From: an uncultured bacterium
GTDB lineage: Bacteria; Bacillota; Clostridia; Oscillospirales; Oscillospiraceae
Assembly (NCBI GenBank): GCA_947383145.1
Contig: CANDCH010000009.1
Span: 1-64,000 of the forward strand
Length of the DNA: 64,000 nucleotides
Direction of reading: 5' to 3'
The position numbers and the translations under genes were made by a program. Positions 1 through 8,328 of this stretch are shown here, piece by piece. Below the pieces are notes generated by a model, which was given only the letters and a program-made list of their open reading frames with translations, did not search any database and had not been told where the DNA came from. Each line of letters starts with the position of its first letter. Within the stretch, counting starts at the first letter, position 1.

Positions 1-1374
1 GGCGGCTCGGAGCGGCTGACCGCCACCGTTGCCCCCAGCGACGCCACCGACAAGACCGTGACCTGGGCATCCAGCAATACCGCCGTTGCCACGGTTGACG
101 CCAGCGGAAATATAACCGCCGTCAGCGTGGGCACCGCAACAATCACCGTCACCACAGCGGACGGGGGCAAGACCGCCGCCTGTACTGTCACCGTCAGGAG
201 CAACAGCGGGGGCGGCTATGTTCCCACCGGCCCCAGCACACCCGGCAGCTCTACTCTCCCCGTGACCACCACCGGGCAGGGCAGCTCCACCGTGACCACC
301 ACGACCACCGCCGCTCCCGCCGCCAGCACCCAGGGCGGCAGGGCGACCGCCACCGTGGACACGGCCATGGGCCAGGAGATCGTGAAGCAGGCCGTTGCCA
401 ACAGGAGCGAAACCGTTGTGATCGCCCCCAAGGTTACCGGGAGCGTGACGAAAACTGAGGTTTCCATCCCGGCCTCCACCGTGGGGCAGATCGGCAGCCA
501 GACTAACGCCAGCCTCACCGTGTCCACCCCTGTGGCGGACGTGACCATCCCCAATGGGGGCCTGGGCAGCCTATCCAGCGCGGGCGGCACGATCATCGTC
601 ACCGCCGAGCAGACGGGGAACACCGTGGAGCTGTCCGTGACGGTGGGCGGCAGAACCGTCCAGAGTGTCCCAGGCGGCGTGACCCTCACGATCCCCATGG
701 GGAACACCACCCCCGGCACCGTGGCTGTGTTGGTTCACCCAAACGGTACACAGGAGGTCGTGCGGAAATCTGTGGCGGGCGGCGGCGCTGTGACCATCCC
801 CCTGGACGGTTCGGCCAAGCTGGTAATCGTGGACAACAGCGGCTACTTTGCCGATGTGCCCGCCACAAGCTGGGCGGCGGATGCGGTGGCCTTTGCCAGC
901 GCGCATGAGCTTTTCAACGGCACCGCCCCCGGCCGGTTCAGCCCCAACCAGCCCATGAGCCGGGGTATGCTGGCGGTGGTACTCCACAACCTGGAAAACA
1001 ACCCCGCCCAGGCCCTCACAGGTGCGTTCGCGGACGTAGACAACAGCCAGTGGTACGCTGAGGGCGTGTCCTGGGCGGCGGCCCGGGGCATCATCGGGGG
1101 CTATGGCAACGGCACATTTGGCCCCAACGACAACATTACCCGTGAACAGTTGGCCGTCATGCTGTGGCGCTACGCAGGAAGCCCCGCCGCCACGGAGCGG
1201 GAGCTGCACTTTGCGGACGCATACAAGGCCAGCGATTGGGCGCAGGAAGCCCTGCGCTGGGCCGTAGAGAAGGGAGTTTTGAACGGAAAAGGCGGCGGCA
1301 TCCTGGACCCCGGAGGGGAGGCCACCCGCGCGGAAACGGCGCAAATGCTCAAAAACTTTATGGAAAAGCAGTAA
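1..1374 (+). CDS. SLH-domain surface protein with Ig-like (Big_2) domain, 5' partial
   Basis: The reading frame is open from base 1, so the start lies outside the window; the visible part is 457 codons. The first residues (motifs TVTWASSN and VSVGTATITVTT) match the end of a bacterial Ig-like Big_2 domain. A Ser/Thr/Pro/Gly-rich linker follows, then a beta-rich region of unknown type. The last ~180 residues hold three S-layer homology repeats, each with an FADV/FADA-type start and a TRE/SRG-like end, finishing at ...NFMEKQ. SLH repeats bind secondary cell-wall polymers, so this is probably an exported, wall-anchored protein. Neither the signal peptide nor the N-terminal function can be seen. 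A strong terminator follows 6 bp after the stop. Confidence 0.9.
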   Translation, partial: GGSERLTATVAPSDATDKTVTWASSNTAVATVDASGNITAVSVGTATITVTTADGGKTAACTVTVRSNSGGGYVPTGPSTPGSSTLPVTTTGQGSSTVTTTTTAAPAASTQGGRATATVDTAMGQEIVKQAVANRSETVVIAPKVTGSVTKTEVSIPASTVGQIGSQTNASLTVSTPVADVTIPNGGLGSLSSAGGTIIVTAEQTGNTVELSVTVGGRTVQSVPGGVTLTIPMGNTTPGTVAVLVHPNGTQEVVRKSVAGGGAVTIPLDGSAKLVIVDNSGYFADVPATSWAADAVAFASAHELFNGTAPGRFSPNQPMSRGMLAVVLHNLENNPAQALTGAFADVDNSQWYAEGVSWAAARGIIGGYGNGTFGPNDNITREQLAVMLWRYAGSPAATERELHFADAYKASDWAQEALRWAVEKGVLNGKGGGILDPGGEATRAETAQMLKNFMEKQ

Positions 1375-1380
1375 GCTCAT

Positions 1381-1410
1381 GAAAGCGGGGCAATTCGCCC
1401 CGCTTTCTTT
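1381..1410 (+). terminator. Rho-independent terminator of the SLH gene
   Basis: An 11-bp perfect GC-rich stem (1381-1391 with 1397-1407, loop AATTC) is followed by a T-rich tract. It lies directly after the SLH protein stop codon. Confidence 0.9.
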
Positions 1411-1494
1411 ATAACCAAATGCGCGAGGTTTGTAAAAATTTTCCGAATATGTGCGCCTTTGTTGGGGCAGCTCCGTAATAGAAAGGCGGCGTTT

Positions 1495-2229
1495 ATGCGG
1501 TATCAAATCCTAATGCTGGATGTTCCCCATAACTTTTACCATGCCCTCAAGTATCGACTTCAAGGGATGGACATCAATTTCATTGTGGCGCTCACCCCTC
1601 AAGATGCGGTGGCTCTTTGCAAAAGTCAGCAGATCCATCTTGCAATACTCAAATTCCCTGAGCCTGCCATGTGCAGCAAATTCATTATTGACCTACGGCG
1701 AACCTGCTCCGCACCGATAATCGTGATATTTGAACAGCATAATGTCGAAATTGCCCGTTCAGCCCTGCAAGCTGGTGCCGATTTATGCGCTGAAATGCAA
1801 TGTTCTGTGGATTTGACCGTTGACCATATCATGGCGCAGTTTCGCCGCTACACAGGTTACGACCAATGCGACGCCCAAGAAAGGCGGGATTTTCAGATCG
1901 GTGACATTTATATTGACCCCTCACGATATGTAGTACGGGTGAAAGAGCGGAGCGTCAGGCTGCGTCCAAGAGAATTTTCACTCCTGCATTATTTTATGAA
2001 GCATCCAGATGAAGTCCTTTCTGCGGAGCGGATATGCGAAAACGCCTGGAATATGGAGGCTGGCTATGACCGCGGCATTTCTCAGCCCATCTACTTACTA
2101 CGTCAAGCGATAGAGCCAGACCCGGAAAAACCCCGCTATATACGCACGGTGCATCGCAGGGGCTACCGTTTCACCCCGAATTATGTCGAAACTTGCGATG
2201 AGTGTGATAGTATTGTGAGAGAATTGTGA
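1495..2229 (+). CDS. OmpR/PhoB-type winged-helix regulator with degenerate receiver domain
   Basis: This 244-residue protein has a receiver-like N-terminal half (about 1-120) and a C-terminal trans_reg_C winged helix (about 145-235, motifs RLRPREFSLLHYF and IRTVHRRGYRF). The ATG at 1495 (MRYQILMLD) is preferred over an upstream TTG at 1459 because it has a purine-rich AAAGGCGG site just upstream. The receiver looks inactive for classical phosphorylation: the acidic pocket is reduced to one Asp (MLDV) and the phospho-acceptor position appears to be Lys53 (LAILKFPEP where active members have LVxLDLxLP). It may be a phosphorylation-independent DNA-binding regulator. No histidine kinase gene is adjacent. 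Family assignment is firm; the target is unknown. Confidence 0.85.
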   Translation: MRYQILMLDVPHNFYHALKYRLQGMDINFIVALTPQDAVALCKSQQIHLAILKFPEPAMCSKFIIDLRRTCSAPIIVIFEQHNVEIARSALQAGADLCAEMQCSVDLTVDHIMAQFRRYTGYDQCDAQERRDFQIGDIYIDPSRYVVRVKERSVRLRPREFSLLHYFMKHPDEVLSAERICENAWNMEAGYDRGISQPIYLLRQAIEPDPEKPRYIRTVHRRGYRFTPNYVETCDECDSIVREL

Positions 2230-2690
2230 GGACTTTGTGAGATTTGGGTGGTAGAATGTAAATACCGGTAAAAATTGGATGAAAAAGCGGCCTGCCAGAC
2301 GGCATATAAAAAAACCGTCGTTTGGGCAGGTGTATATTGACGTACCCAAAAACGAAAAACAACTGGGCGGCGGTTTTGAAGTGACATTTCAAGACCGCCG
2401 CTTTTATGCTGCGGCGGTCACGGGGAGGGCCAGATTGTGCATGCGCCGCTAATTTTATGGGGTAATTTTTCAAAAAAATCACCGCTATTTTTAGCCACAC
2501 CCTGACCAGCAATGTCGAAACCTGTCAAATCCTATACATATGCGCCGGACGCTTATTGGGAGCATCCGGCGCATTGCTTTGCCCTGAAATATCGGTAGGC
2601 ACTCAATCCTGTTTCCCCCGCTGCCGGGGGCCTCCGGCTTCTGAAATCAAACATTCGTCCCAGATTTCAGAAGAACAGGAGGTCTGCCCT
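2230..2690. other. Intergenic region with hairpins, no gene seen
   Basis: I see no supported coding sequence here. Two hairpins are visible: 2291-2330 (CCTGCC/GGGCAGG outer arms with an ACGG/CCGT inner arm) and 2367-2401 (GCGGCGGT/ACCGCCGC arms, then TTTT), the second of which can act as a terminator for the upstream regulator. The last part carries the AGGAGG ribosome-binding site of the next gene. Confidence 0.6.
2367..2406 (+). terminator. Probable terminator after the winged-helix regulator
   Basis: Arms 2367-2380 and 2388-2401 pair over about 14 bases with one or two mismatches, and TTTT follows at 2402. It lies 137 bp after the regulator stop. Confidence 0.6.
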
Positions 2691-3110
2691 ATGGCAGAGA
2701 AAAATGAATATTACATCCGGGTGCGCGGCACCCTCGTCTTGGTAACCCCCGAAGTATATAAGGCTTGCCACCAAACCAAGCGCAAAGTGAAAACTTTGTA
2801 TGAGAAGGACGAGCGCAATGGGCTGGTGTCCTACGACAGTATGGATACCGAGGATATGCTGGGCGAGGAAACCATTCCTGACAGCGATGCGGCCAGTGTT
2901 GAGGATATCGTTGAGGACAAGCTGCTCCGGGATAGGCTCCACAGCTGTCTGCTCCAGCTCACAGCCGAAGAACAATCATTGATTTTCGAACTTTTTTTCG
3001 CGCAGAAAACCGAGCGGGAATATGCTGAAACCCTTGGCATTTCTCAGAAAGCAGTGAATAAGCGCCGCCATAAAGTGCTTATCAAGCTGCGCCGGTTGAT
3101 GACTGCTTAA
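2691..3110 (+). CDS. Sigma-70 region 4-like helix-turn-helix protein
   Basis: A 139-residue protein starts at the ATG at 2691, 9 bp after a strong AGGAGG site. The N-terminal part (MAEKNEYYIRVRGTLVLV) and an acidic middle are typical of short sigma-like proteins of Firmicutes conjugative or mobilisable elements. The C-terminal ~55 residues (LTAEEQSLIFELFF ... YAETLGISQKAVNKRRHKVL) form a region-4-like HTH. In such elements the family activates or modulates element genes; that role is inferred here. It stands upstream of the recombinase cluster on the same strand. Confidence 0.8.
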   Translation: MAEKNEYYIRVRGTLVLVTPEVYKACHQTKRKVKTLYEKDERNGLVSYDSMDTEDMLGEETIPDSDAASVEDIVEDKLLRDRLHSCLLQLTAEEQSLIFELFFAQKTEREYAETLGISQKAVNKRRHKVLIKLRRLMTA

Positions 3111-3124
3111 AAATTTTTGGTTCT

Positions 3125-3164
3125 CAACCCCCTCACGAACTCGGCTTAAGTAGTGAGGGGGTTG
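3125..3164 (+). terminator. Hairpin after the sigma-like gene
   Basis: A 12-bp perfect stem (CAACCCCCTCAC at 3125-3136 with its complement at 3153-3164) follows the stop codon by 14 bp. The downstream T tract is weak (TCCTAT), so termination efficiency is uncertain. Confidence 0.6.
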
Positions 3165-3165
3165 T

Positions 3166-3590
3166 CCTATACCCCCGGTGAACCTTGAAAAACACCGGGC
3201 CGTGTCCGGTCATATCCGATCCTGAATACGTTCCCGGCAGGACCCAGCGCCGAGGGAGGATGCGCCGAGACCACCTGTGGGCAGCGCCCATGCCCATCAA
3301 AGACGGCCAAACAAGGTGCCCAGCGGTTCCCATCCGTCCCGAAATCAGCCTATGGCGGGCTGAAGCGCATTGATCCCTGCCGGGGGATACGTCCGTCCAG
3401 TCCCAGCCCCCAACATGGGGATCACGCAAGGAGGGCGGCGCGAGAGATCCTCGCGGGGTGGAACTCCCATGTGCGGCCCAGCCAGCCGCTGTTCAGGCAA
3501 TCGCCCATGCCCGGGGAAGTAGTGTCGAATGCGGGCAGACAAAGGACAGGAATACAACGTCCTTTCACTTTCTTGATTTCAGATGCCACG
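3166..3590. other. 425-bp GC-rich non-coding stretch before the recombinase cluster
   Basis: No frame here has both a ribosome-binding site and protein-like composition. The stretch is rich in short self-complementary GC segments and lies between two hairpins, just upstream of a mobile-element operon. It could be a structured leader or RNA, but I cannot assign it to a known family. Confidence 0.4.
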
Positions 3591-3632
3591 GGGGCCGTCT
3601 GTCCCCAAGCAATCAGACGGCCCCTGTTTTTC
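3591..3632 (+). terminator. Strong Rho-independent terminator
   Basis: An 11-bp perfect stem (GGGGCCGTCTG at 3591-3601 with 3614-3624) is followed by TGTTTTTCT. It would end any transcript crossing the GC-rich leader before the 54-aa gene. Confidence 0.85.
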
Positions 3633-3672
3633 TGCAATCAAGCGGAGAATCAATTTGGAAGAAGGATCAGAT

Positions 3673-3837
3673 ATGAATACAGAAGAAAATACCCCAAGGA
3701 CCAACGCCAACATCGACCGCTGCGGCATCCGGAACCTGCTCCGCCTTATGGCGGGCCAGGGCTTTACCGAGCAGGAGCTGAAAAAGATCGCCGCCCGAAT
3801 CGTCAAAACCACGGGCGCTGACATCGTTTTTTGTTGA
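3673..3837 (+). CDS. Small conserved-looking protein upstream of recombinase
   Basis: A 54-residue protein begins with ATG at 3673 after a GAAGGA site. The sequence is compact and charged (CGIRNLLRLMAGQGF, TEQELKKIAARIVK) and is predicted helical. It sits 77 bp upstream of the first large serine recombinase and may be a small regulator or accessory of it, but I do not recognise the family. The upstream in-frame start at 3583 lies inside the terminator and is rejected. Confidence 0.6.
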   Translation: MNTEENTPRTNANIDRCGIRNLLRLMAGQGFTEQELKKIAARIVKTTGADIVFC

Positions 3838-3914
3838 GTATTACCGCTCGAATTTCATAGCTATTCAAACCCGGTTGTGGTATTGTGTGTTGCTGACGGG
3901 AGGAGGTGCGAATC

Positions 3915-5516
3915 ATGAGCAAACAGGCTAAGACCAGCGGCAATCTCGCGCTGGAGCAGAACAACGTCATTGTGATCGAGGCCGCCCCGCGGCAGGAGGC
4001 GGAAAAGCTCCGGGTGGCCGCCTACTGCCGGGTCAGCTCGGACTCCACCGACCAGCTCAACTCCTTCATGGCCCAGCTCAACTACTACACCGCCCTGATC
4101 GCCTCTAAGGAGAACTGGACGCTGGTTGACCTCTACGCAGACGAGGGGATCACAGGCACCTCTGCGGAGAAGCGACCGGACTTCCAGCGGCTCCTGGCCG
4201 ACTGCCGCCGCGGGCGGGTGGACAAGGTGCTGGTCAAGTCCGTCTCCCGGTTCGCCCGCAACGCCAGGGACTGCCTGACCGCCATCCGGGAGCTGAAGTC
4301 CATCGGCGTGGGGGTGTGCTTCGAGGAGCAGCACATCGATACCTCCAATATGAGCGGCGAACTGCTCACAGCTGTATTCGCCGCCATGTCCCAGAAGGAG
4401 AGCCAGAACATCTCCAGCCATATGCGCTGGAGCTACCAGGCGCGCATGAAAAGCGGCACCTTCCTCCCAGCCGCCGTCCCCTTCGGCTATGTCCTCCGGG
4501 ACAGGAAAATCGAGGTTGACGAGGGGCGCGCGGGAATCGTCCGCCGCATCTTCTGGGACTACCTGGCCGGTCAGAGTATGGAGGAAATTGCGTCCCGGCT
4601 CAACCGGGATGGCGTCCCCGTGCGGATCGGCAAAACTGACCGCCAGTGGGCCCACACCGCCATCTCCTACATCCTGTCCAACGAGCATTACATCGGGGAT
4701 TCCCTGTGGCAGAAAACCTACGCCACCGACACCCTCCCCACCCAGCAGGTGAAAAATCGCGGGGAGCGGGAGCAGTATTACGCCGAGGCCACCCACCCGC
4801 CCATCATTGACCGGGATACCTTTCAGGCCGTCCAGGAACTGAAACGCAGGAGAGCCGAACAGCACTGCGATAGGCATCGCCGGAGTTCGTCCCTAAAAGG
4901 CATTATATTCTGCGGCGAGTGCGGCGCGCTATACCGGGAAAAGGTCTGGAACCACAAGACATTCTGGGTCTGCTACAGCCACGACCGCGGCAAAGACGCC
5001 TGCCCCTCCGGGCGGATCCCCGAGGAGGAAATCCACGCCGCCTTCCTCCGGGTGTACCACAAGCTCCGGCTCCATGGGGAGCCAATCCTCAAGCAGTTGA
5101 TTTCAGACCTCCAGTCCGTCCGGGAGCGGCGGATGCTCTGGAGCCGGGACATCGTTTCGCTGAACCAAAAAATCGCAGACCTTTCCGATCAGGATCGAAT
5201 GCTGGCCGACATGAACAAGTGCGGCCTGGTCGATCCTGATATTTTTATATCCCAGAGCAATGAACTGGCCCGCCAGCTCCGGGCCGCCAAACAGGAAAAG
5301 GAGCGGCTTCTGGCGGACGGGGACGACGACGCCATCCCCAGGACACGGGAGCTGCTGGAAACGCTGGAAGCCCTGCCCGAATTCCTCCCCGTCTTCGATG
5401 GCGAGATCTTCACCGACCTGGTGGAGCGAATCACGGCGGAGGGGGACGGCACCCTGCGGTTCCGGCTGAAGAACGGGCTGGAGCTGACCGAAACCACCGA
5501 GAGGAGTGTACGCTGA
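3915..5516 (+). CDS. Large serine recombinase (full length)
   Basis: A 533-residue site-specific recombinase. The resolvase catalytic domain covers about residues 33-185; the active serine is Ser41 in YCRVSSDS and the conserved arginine cluster is in VKSVSRFARN. The recombinase DNA-binding domain follows (about 190-310, FGYVLRDRKIEV to YIGDSLWQ), then a zinc ribbon (FCGECGALYR ... CYSHDRGKDAC) and a C-terminal coiled-coil-like segment. ATG 3915 has AGGAGG 8 bp upstream and is preferred over GTG 3906. Enzymes of this type cut and rejoin att sites through a Ser-DNA intermediate. The stop overlaps the next start (TGATG), so the two are probably translationally coupled. Confidence 0.93.
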   Translation: MSKQAKTSGNLALEQNNVIVIEAAPRQEAEKLRVAAYCRVSSDSTDQLNSFMAQLNYYTALIASKENWTLVDLYADEGITGTSAEKRPDFQRLLADCRRGRVDKVLVKSVSRFARNARDCLTAIRELKSIGVGVCFEEQHIDTSNMSGELLTAVFAAMSQKESQNISSHMRWSYQARMKSGTFLPAAVPFGYVLRDRKIEVDEGRAGIVRRIFWDYLAGQSMEEIASRLNRDGVPVRIGKTDRQWAHTAISYILSNEHYIGDSLWQKTYATDTLPTQQVKNRGEREQYYAEATHPPIIDRDTFQAVQELKRRRAEQHCDRHRRSSSLKGIIFCGECGALYREKVWNHKTFWVCYSHDRGKDACPSGRIPEEEIHAAFLRVYHKLRLHGEPILKQLISDLQSVRERRMLWSRDIVSLNQKIADLSDQDRMLADMNKCGLVDPDIFISQSNELARQLRAAKQEKERLLADGDDDAIPRTRELLETLEALPEFLPVFDGEIFTDLVERITAEGDGTLRFRLKNGLELTETTERSVR

Positions 5517-6340
5517 TGACAAACCGAAAGCTGCCCTTCGGCTACTGCCTGCGGGACGGGCAGGTGCGGGAGGAGGAACAGGAGGCCGGGCTGGTGCGGC
5601 ATATCTTCCGCCGCTATACGGAGGGGGCCTCTTATGGAAAGCTGGCGGACGAGCTCAACGCCACCAGCTGCCCCTACGCCCCCGGCAGGCCGTGGAACAA
5701 GAACATGGTAGCGCGGGTTTTACAGGACAGCCGTTACATAGGCGGGGGCGCGTATCCGCAGATCATCCCGCCCGAGTCCGTCCAACGGGCCGTGGCGGCA
5801 AAACCCGACGTGTCCGGCAAGTTGAACCGTGCGGAAATCAAGGACATCCGCGTCCTGGCCCGGTGCGCCCGGTGCCACGGCCCCATGCGGCGGACACGCC
5901 AAAATTACTGGTTGTGTCCCCACTGCATGACGATTCCCGCAAAAATCAGGGATGAAAACCTGATCCTGTGCGTGGGGCGGCTGCTCCGCAGCCTCCGGGA
6001 ACACCCCGAGGCCATCACCTCCGCCCCCGCCGCCGATGGTGAAAGTGAAGCCGTCCAAGCGGCCCAGGAGCGTCTTGCCCAAGAGCTGGAGCGGGCCGAG
6101 TTCGACGAAGCCGCCGCGAAAGCCCAGGCCATAGCCCTGGCTTCCACTCGGTTCGATGTCCTGGGCTCCGGGGACTATGAGGCCATGCGGCTGATCCACC
6201 TGCTGGGCAGCGCAGAACCGGGCAAGGGCTTGGACACGGCCCTGCTCCGGCAGGTCGCCGCCGCCGTCCTGATCCACCCCTCCGGGGCGGTCAGCCTGAA
6301 GCTGAAGAACGGGCAGATGCTGGCGAGCCCAGCGGGGTAA
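5516..6340 (+). CDS. Serine recombinase paralogue lacking the catalytic domain
   Basis: This 274-residue protein starts directly with the DNA-binding recombinase domain (MTNRKLPFGYCLRDG, equivalent to about residue 180 of the upstream enzyme), followed by a CxxC/CxxC zinc ribbon (CARCHGPMRR ... WLCPHC) and a coiled-coil C-terminus. There is no resolvase domain and no catalytic serine. The ATG overlaps the previous stop by one base, so this is a built-in gene rather than a random truncation. It could modulate site choice or form a mixed complex with a catalytic partner; that is inference. Confidence 0.85.
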   Translation: MTNRKLPFGYCLRDGQVREEEQEAGLVRHIFRRYTEGASYGKLADELNATSCPYAPGRPWNKNMVARVLQDSRYIGGGAYPQIIPPESVQRAVAAKPDVSGKLNRAEIKDIRVLARCARCHGPMRRTRQNYWLCPHCMTIPAKIRDENLILCVGRLLRSLREHPEAITSAPAADGESEAVQAAQERLAQELERAEFDEAAAKAQAIALASTRFDVLGSGDYEAMRLIHLLGSAEPGKGLDTALLRQVAAAVLIHPSGAVSLKLKNGQMLASPAG

Positions 6341-6472
6341 GATAGTTGTGTACTGTTGGTATTGCTTGCTTTCCGCGCCCTATCTTTGGTGGATATCGTG
6401 ATAGCTTAGCGGCCCTGAAGCTGGTATTGTTGTGGCAGGATCAACGATACCATATTTGGAGGGATTAACGCA

Positions 6473-6691
6473 ATGGCGAAGCCAAACTACTCCCACACCT
6501 ACAGTACCTGCGCCTACAGCATAAAACGGACTGCGGCTCCGTGGCGGGTAACCAGCGGATGCGGCGGAAGGGTTCGAATCTTCAACGGCAGGCATTATGA
6601 ACTACCCAACAGCACCATTTGCCTTACCTGCCCATATTATTGCAGGGACAACACATTGCAAACAGCCAATGAAAGGAGGAATTCCAAATGA
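6473..6691 (+). CDS. Possible small Cys-rich protein coupled to the second recombinase
   Basis: A 72-codon frame starts at ATG 6473 with a GGAGG site about 11 bp upstream and ends in an ATGA overlap with the next recombinase start, the arrangement seen for coupled genes in this cluster. Composition is unusual (STCAYS, SGCGG, CLTCPYYCRD), with four cysteines that could bind metal. I do not recognise it. It may also be a chance frame whose sequence really serves as the leader of the recombinase. Confidence 0.4.
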   Translation: MAKPNYSHTYSTCAYSIKRTAAPWRVTSGCGGRVRIFNGRHYELPNSTICLTCPYYCRDNTLQTANERRNSK

Positions 6692-8328
6692 CAGCCACCA
6701 ACCCCAGGGTGATCGTCATCCCCGCCAACCCCGAACTGGCCAAGGCCAGGGCCGTCCGGCGTCAGCTCCGGGTTGCCGCCTACTGCCGGGTGTCCACCGA
6801 CAGCGAGGAGCAGCTCACCAGCTATGAGGCCCAGAAGAAATACTATACCGACAAAATCATGACGAACCCCGCCTGGACCATGGCCGGGATCTTCGCGGAC
6901 GAGGGCATCTCCGGCACCCAGGCTGCCAGGCGGCCCCAATTCCTTCGGATGATCCGCCAGTGCAGGCAGAAGAAGATCGACATGGTGCTGGTCAAGTCCA
7001 TCTCCCGGTTCGCCCGGAACACCGTGGACTGCCTCCACTATGTGCGCGCCCTGCGGGAGCTGGGCATCGCCATCCTCTTCGAGGAGCAGAACATCAACAC
7101 CCTGGAAAGCGATGGGGAGCTGCTGATCACCCTGCTGGGGGCCGTGGCCCAGGGGGAGAGCGAGGCCATCAGCGAGAACGTGAAGTGGGGCAAGCGCCAG
7201 GCCATGCGGGAGGGCAAGGCAGCCATCCAGTACAAGCGGCTGTACGCCTTCGAAAAGGGGCCAGACGGCAAGCCCAGGATCATCCCGGAGCAGGCGGAGG
7301 TGGTGCGGCAGATTTACGACAGCTTCCTGGGCGGACATAGCCTGCGGATGATTAAGGACACCTTGGAGCGGAAAGCCGTGCCCACCGTCAGCGGTGGCTC
7401 GGACTGGTCCATCGCCGTTATCCGGGGAATCCTTCAAAATGAAAAATACTGCGGCGACGTCCTCCAGCAAAAGAGCTTCGTGGCCGACTGCATCAGCCAC
7501 AAGCACGTGCGGAACGTGGGCCAGCTCCCCATGTACCTGACCCAGGATCACCATCAGGGCATCGTCAGCCGGGACACCTTCCACGCGGCAAAGGCGGAGT
7601 TTGCCCGCCGCAATGCCGGACACGCCCCCAGCCAAAAGCAGGCCCCCACCGGGCGCTCCTGCTATAGCGCCAAGTACGCCCTCACCGGGCGGCTGGTGTG
7701 CGGCGAGTGCGGCACCTTGTACCGCAGGTGCGTGTGGAGCAAGCGGGGGCAGAAAAAGGCCGTGTGGCGGTGCGCCAGCCGCATTGACTACGGCTCCACC
7801 TACTGCCACGACTCCCCCACGCTCCATGAGGGGCCGCTGCAGACCGCCGTCCTCGCGGCCATCAACTCGGTGATGAGCCGGAGGGATGTGCTGGTGGGCC
7901 AGATTGAGGACGCCATGCGGACGGAACTGGCCCCCATCCCCGGCGAGACCATGAGCCTGTCCGACATCGACCGAAAACTGGCCAGCCTGGATCGGGAGTT
8001 TAAGGAGCTGTTCCAGGCGTCCAAGGACGACGGCGGGTATCTGGGCCACGCCGATGCCTTCAAGCGGATTACAGAGGAGATGGGGGCGCTGAAGGACAAG
8101 AAAGCCTTCCTCCTGGCCCAGATGGAGAACGGTTCCGCCGCCAACCGGCGCATTCGGGACGCGGCAGCCATCCTGAACGTGGGTGACCCCCGGATCACCG
8201 AATGGGACGAGAGTATCATCCGCCAGCTGGTGGACACGGTGGAGGTGCTGTCGGCGGACAGGCTCCGGGTCTGCCTGCGGGGCGGGATGGAGATTGAACA
8301 AACAATACAAGGAGGTCAGGAAACATGA
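6688..8328 (+). CDS. Large serine recombinase (full length, second copy)
   Basis: A 546-residue recombinase with catalytic Ser36 in AYCRVSTDSEEQ, the VKSISRFARN motif, a recombinase domain (about 190-300), a zinc ribbon (LVCGECGTLYRR ... WRCASRIDYGSTYC) and a long C-terminal coiled-coil-like region. AAAGGAGG lies just upstream of ATG 6688. It is clearly a different subfamily member from the copy at 3915 rather than a recent duplicate. Its stop overlaps the start of the metallophosphoesterase gene (ATGA), placing that gene in the same operon. Confidence 0.93.
   Translation: MTATNPRVIVIPANPELAKARAVRRQLRVAAYCRVSTDSEEQLTSYEAQKKYYTDKIMTNPAWTMAGIFADEGISGTQAARRPQFLRMIRQCRQKKIDMVLVKSISRFARNTVDCLHYVRALRELGIAILFEEQNINTLESDGELLITLLGAVAQGESEAISENVKWGKRQAMREGKAAIQYKRLYAFEKGPDGKPRIIPEQAEVVRQIYDSFLGGHSLRMIKDTLERKAVPTVSGGSDWSIAVIRGILQNEKYCGDVLQQKSFVADCISHKHVRNVGQLPMYLTQDHHQGIVSRDTFHAAKAEFARRNAGHAPSQKQAPTGRSCYSAKYALTGRLVCGECGTLYRRCVWSKRGQKKAVWRCASRIDYGSTYCHDSPTLHEGPLQTAVLAAINSVMSRRDVLVGQIEDAMRTELAPIPGETMSLSDIDRKLASLDREFKELFQASKDDGGYLGHADAFKRITEEMGALKDKKAFLLAQMENGSAANRRIRDAAAILNVGDPRITEWDESIIRQLVDTVEVLSADRLRVCLRGGMEIEQTIQGGQET

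Noticed and set aside
6565-6590. GGTTCGAATC motif resembling a tRNA T arm
   Set aside because: The flanking bases do not pair as a 5-bp T stem and no acceptor or anticodon arm is present.
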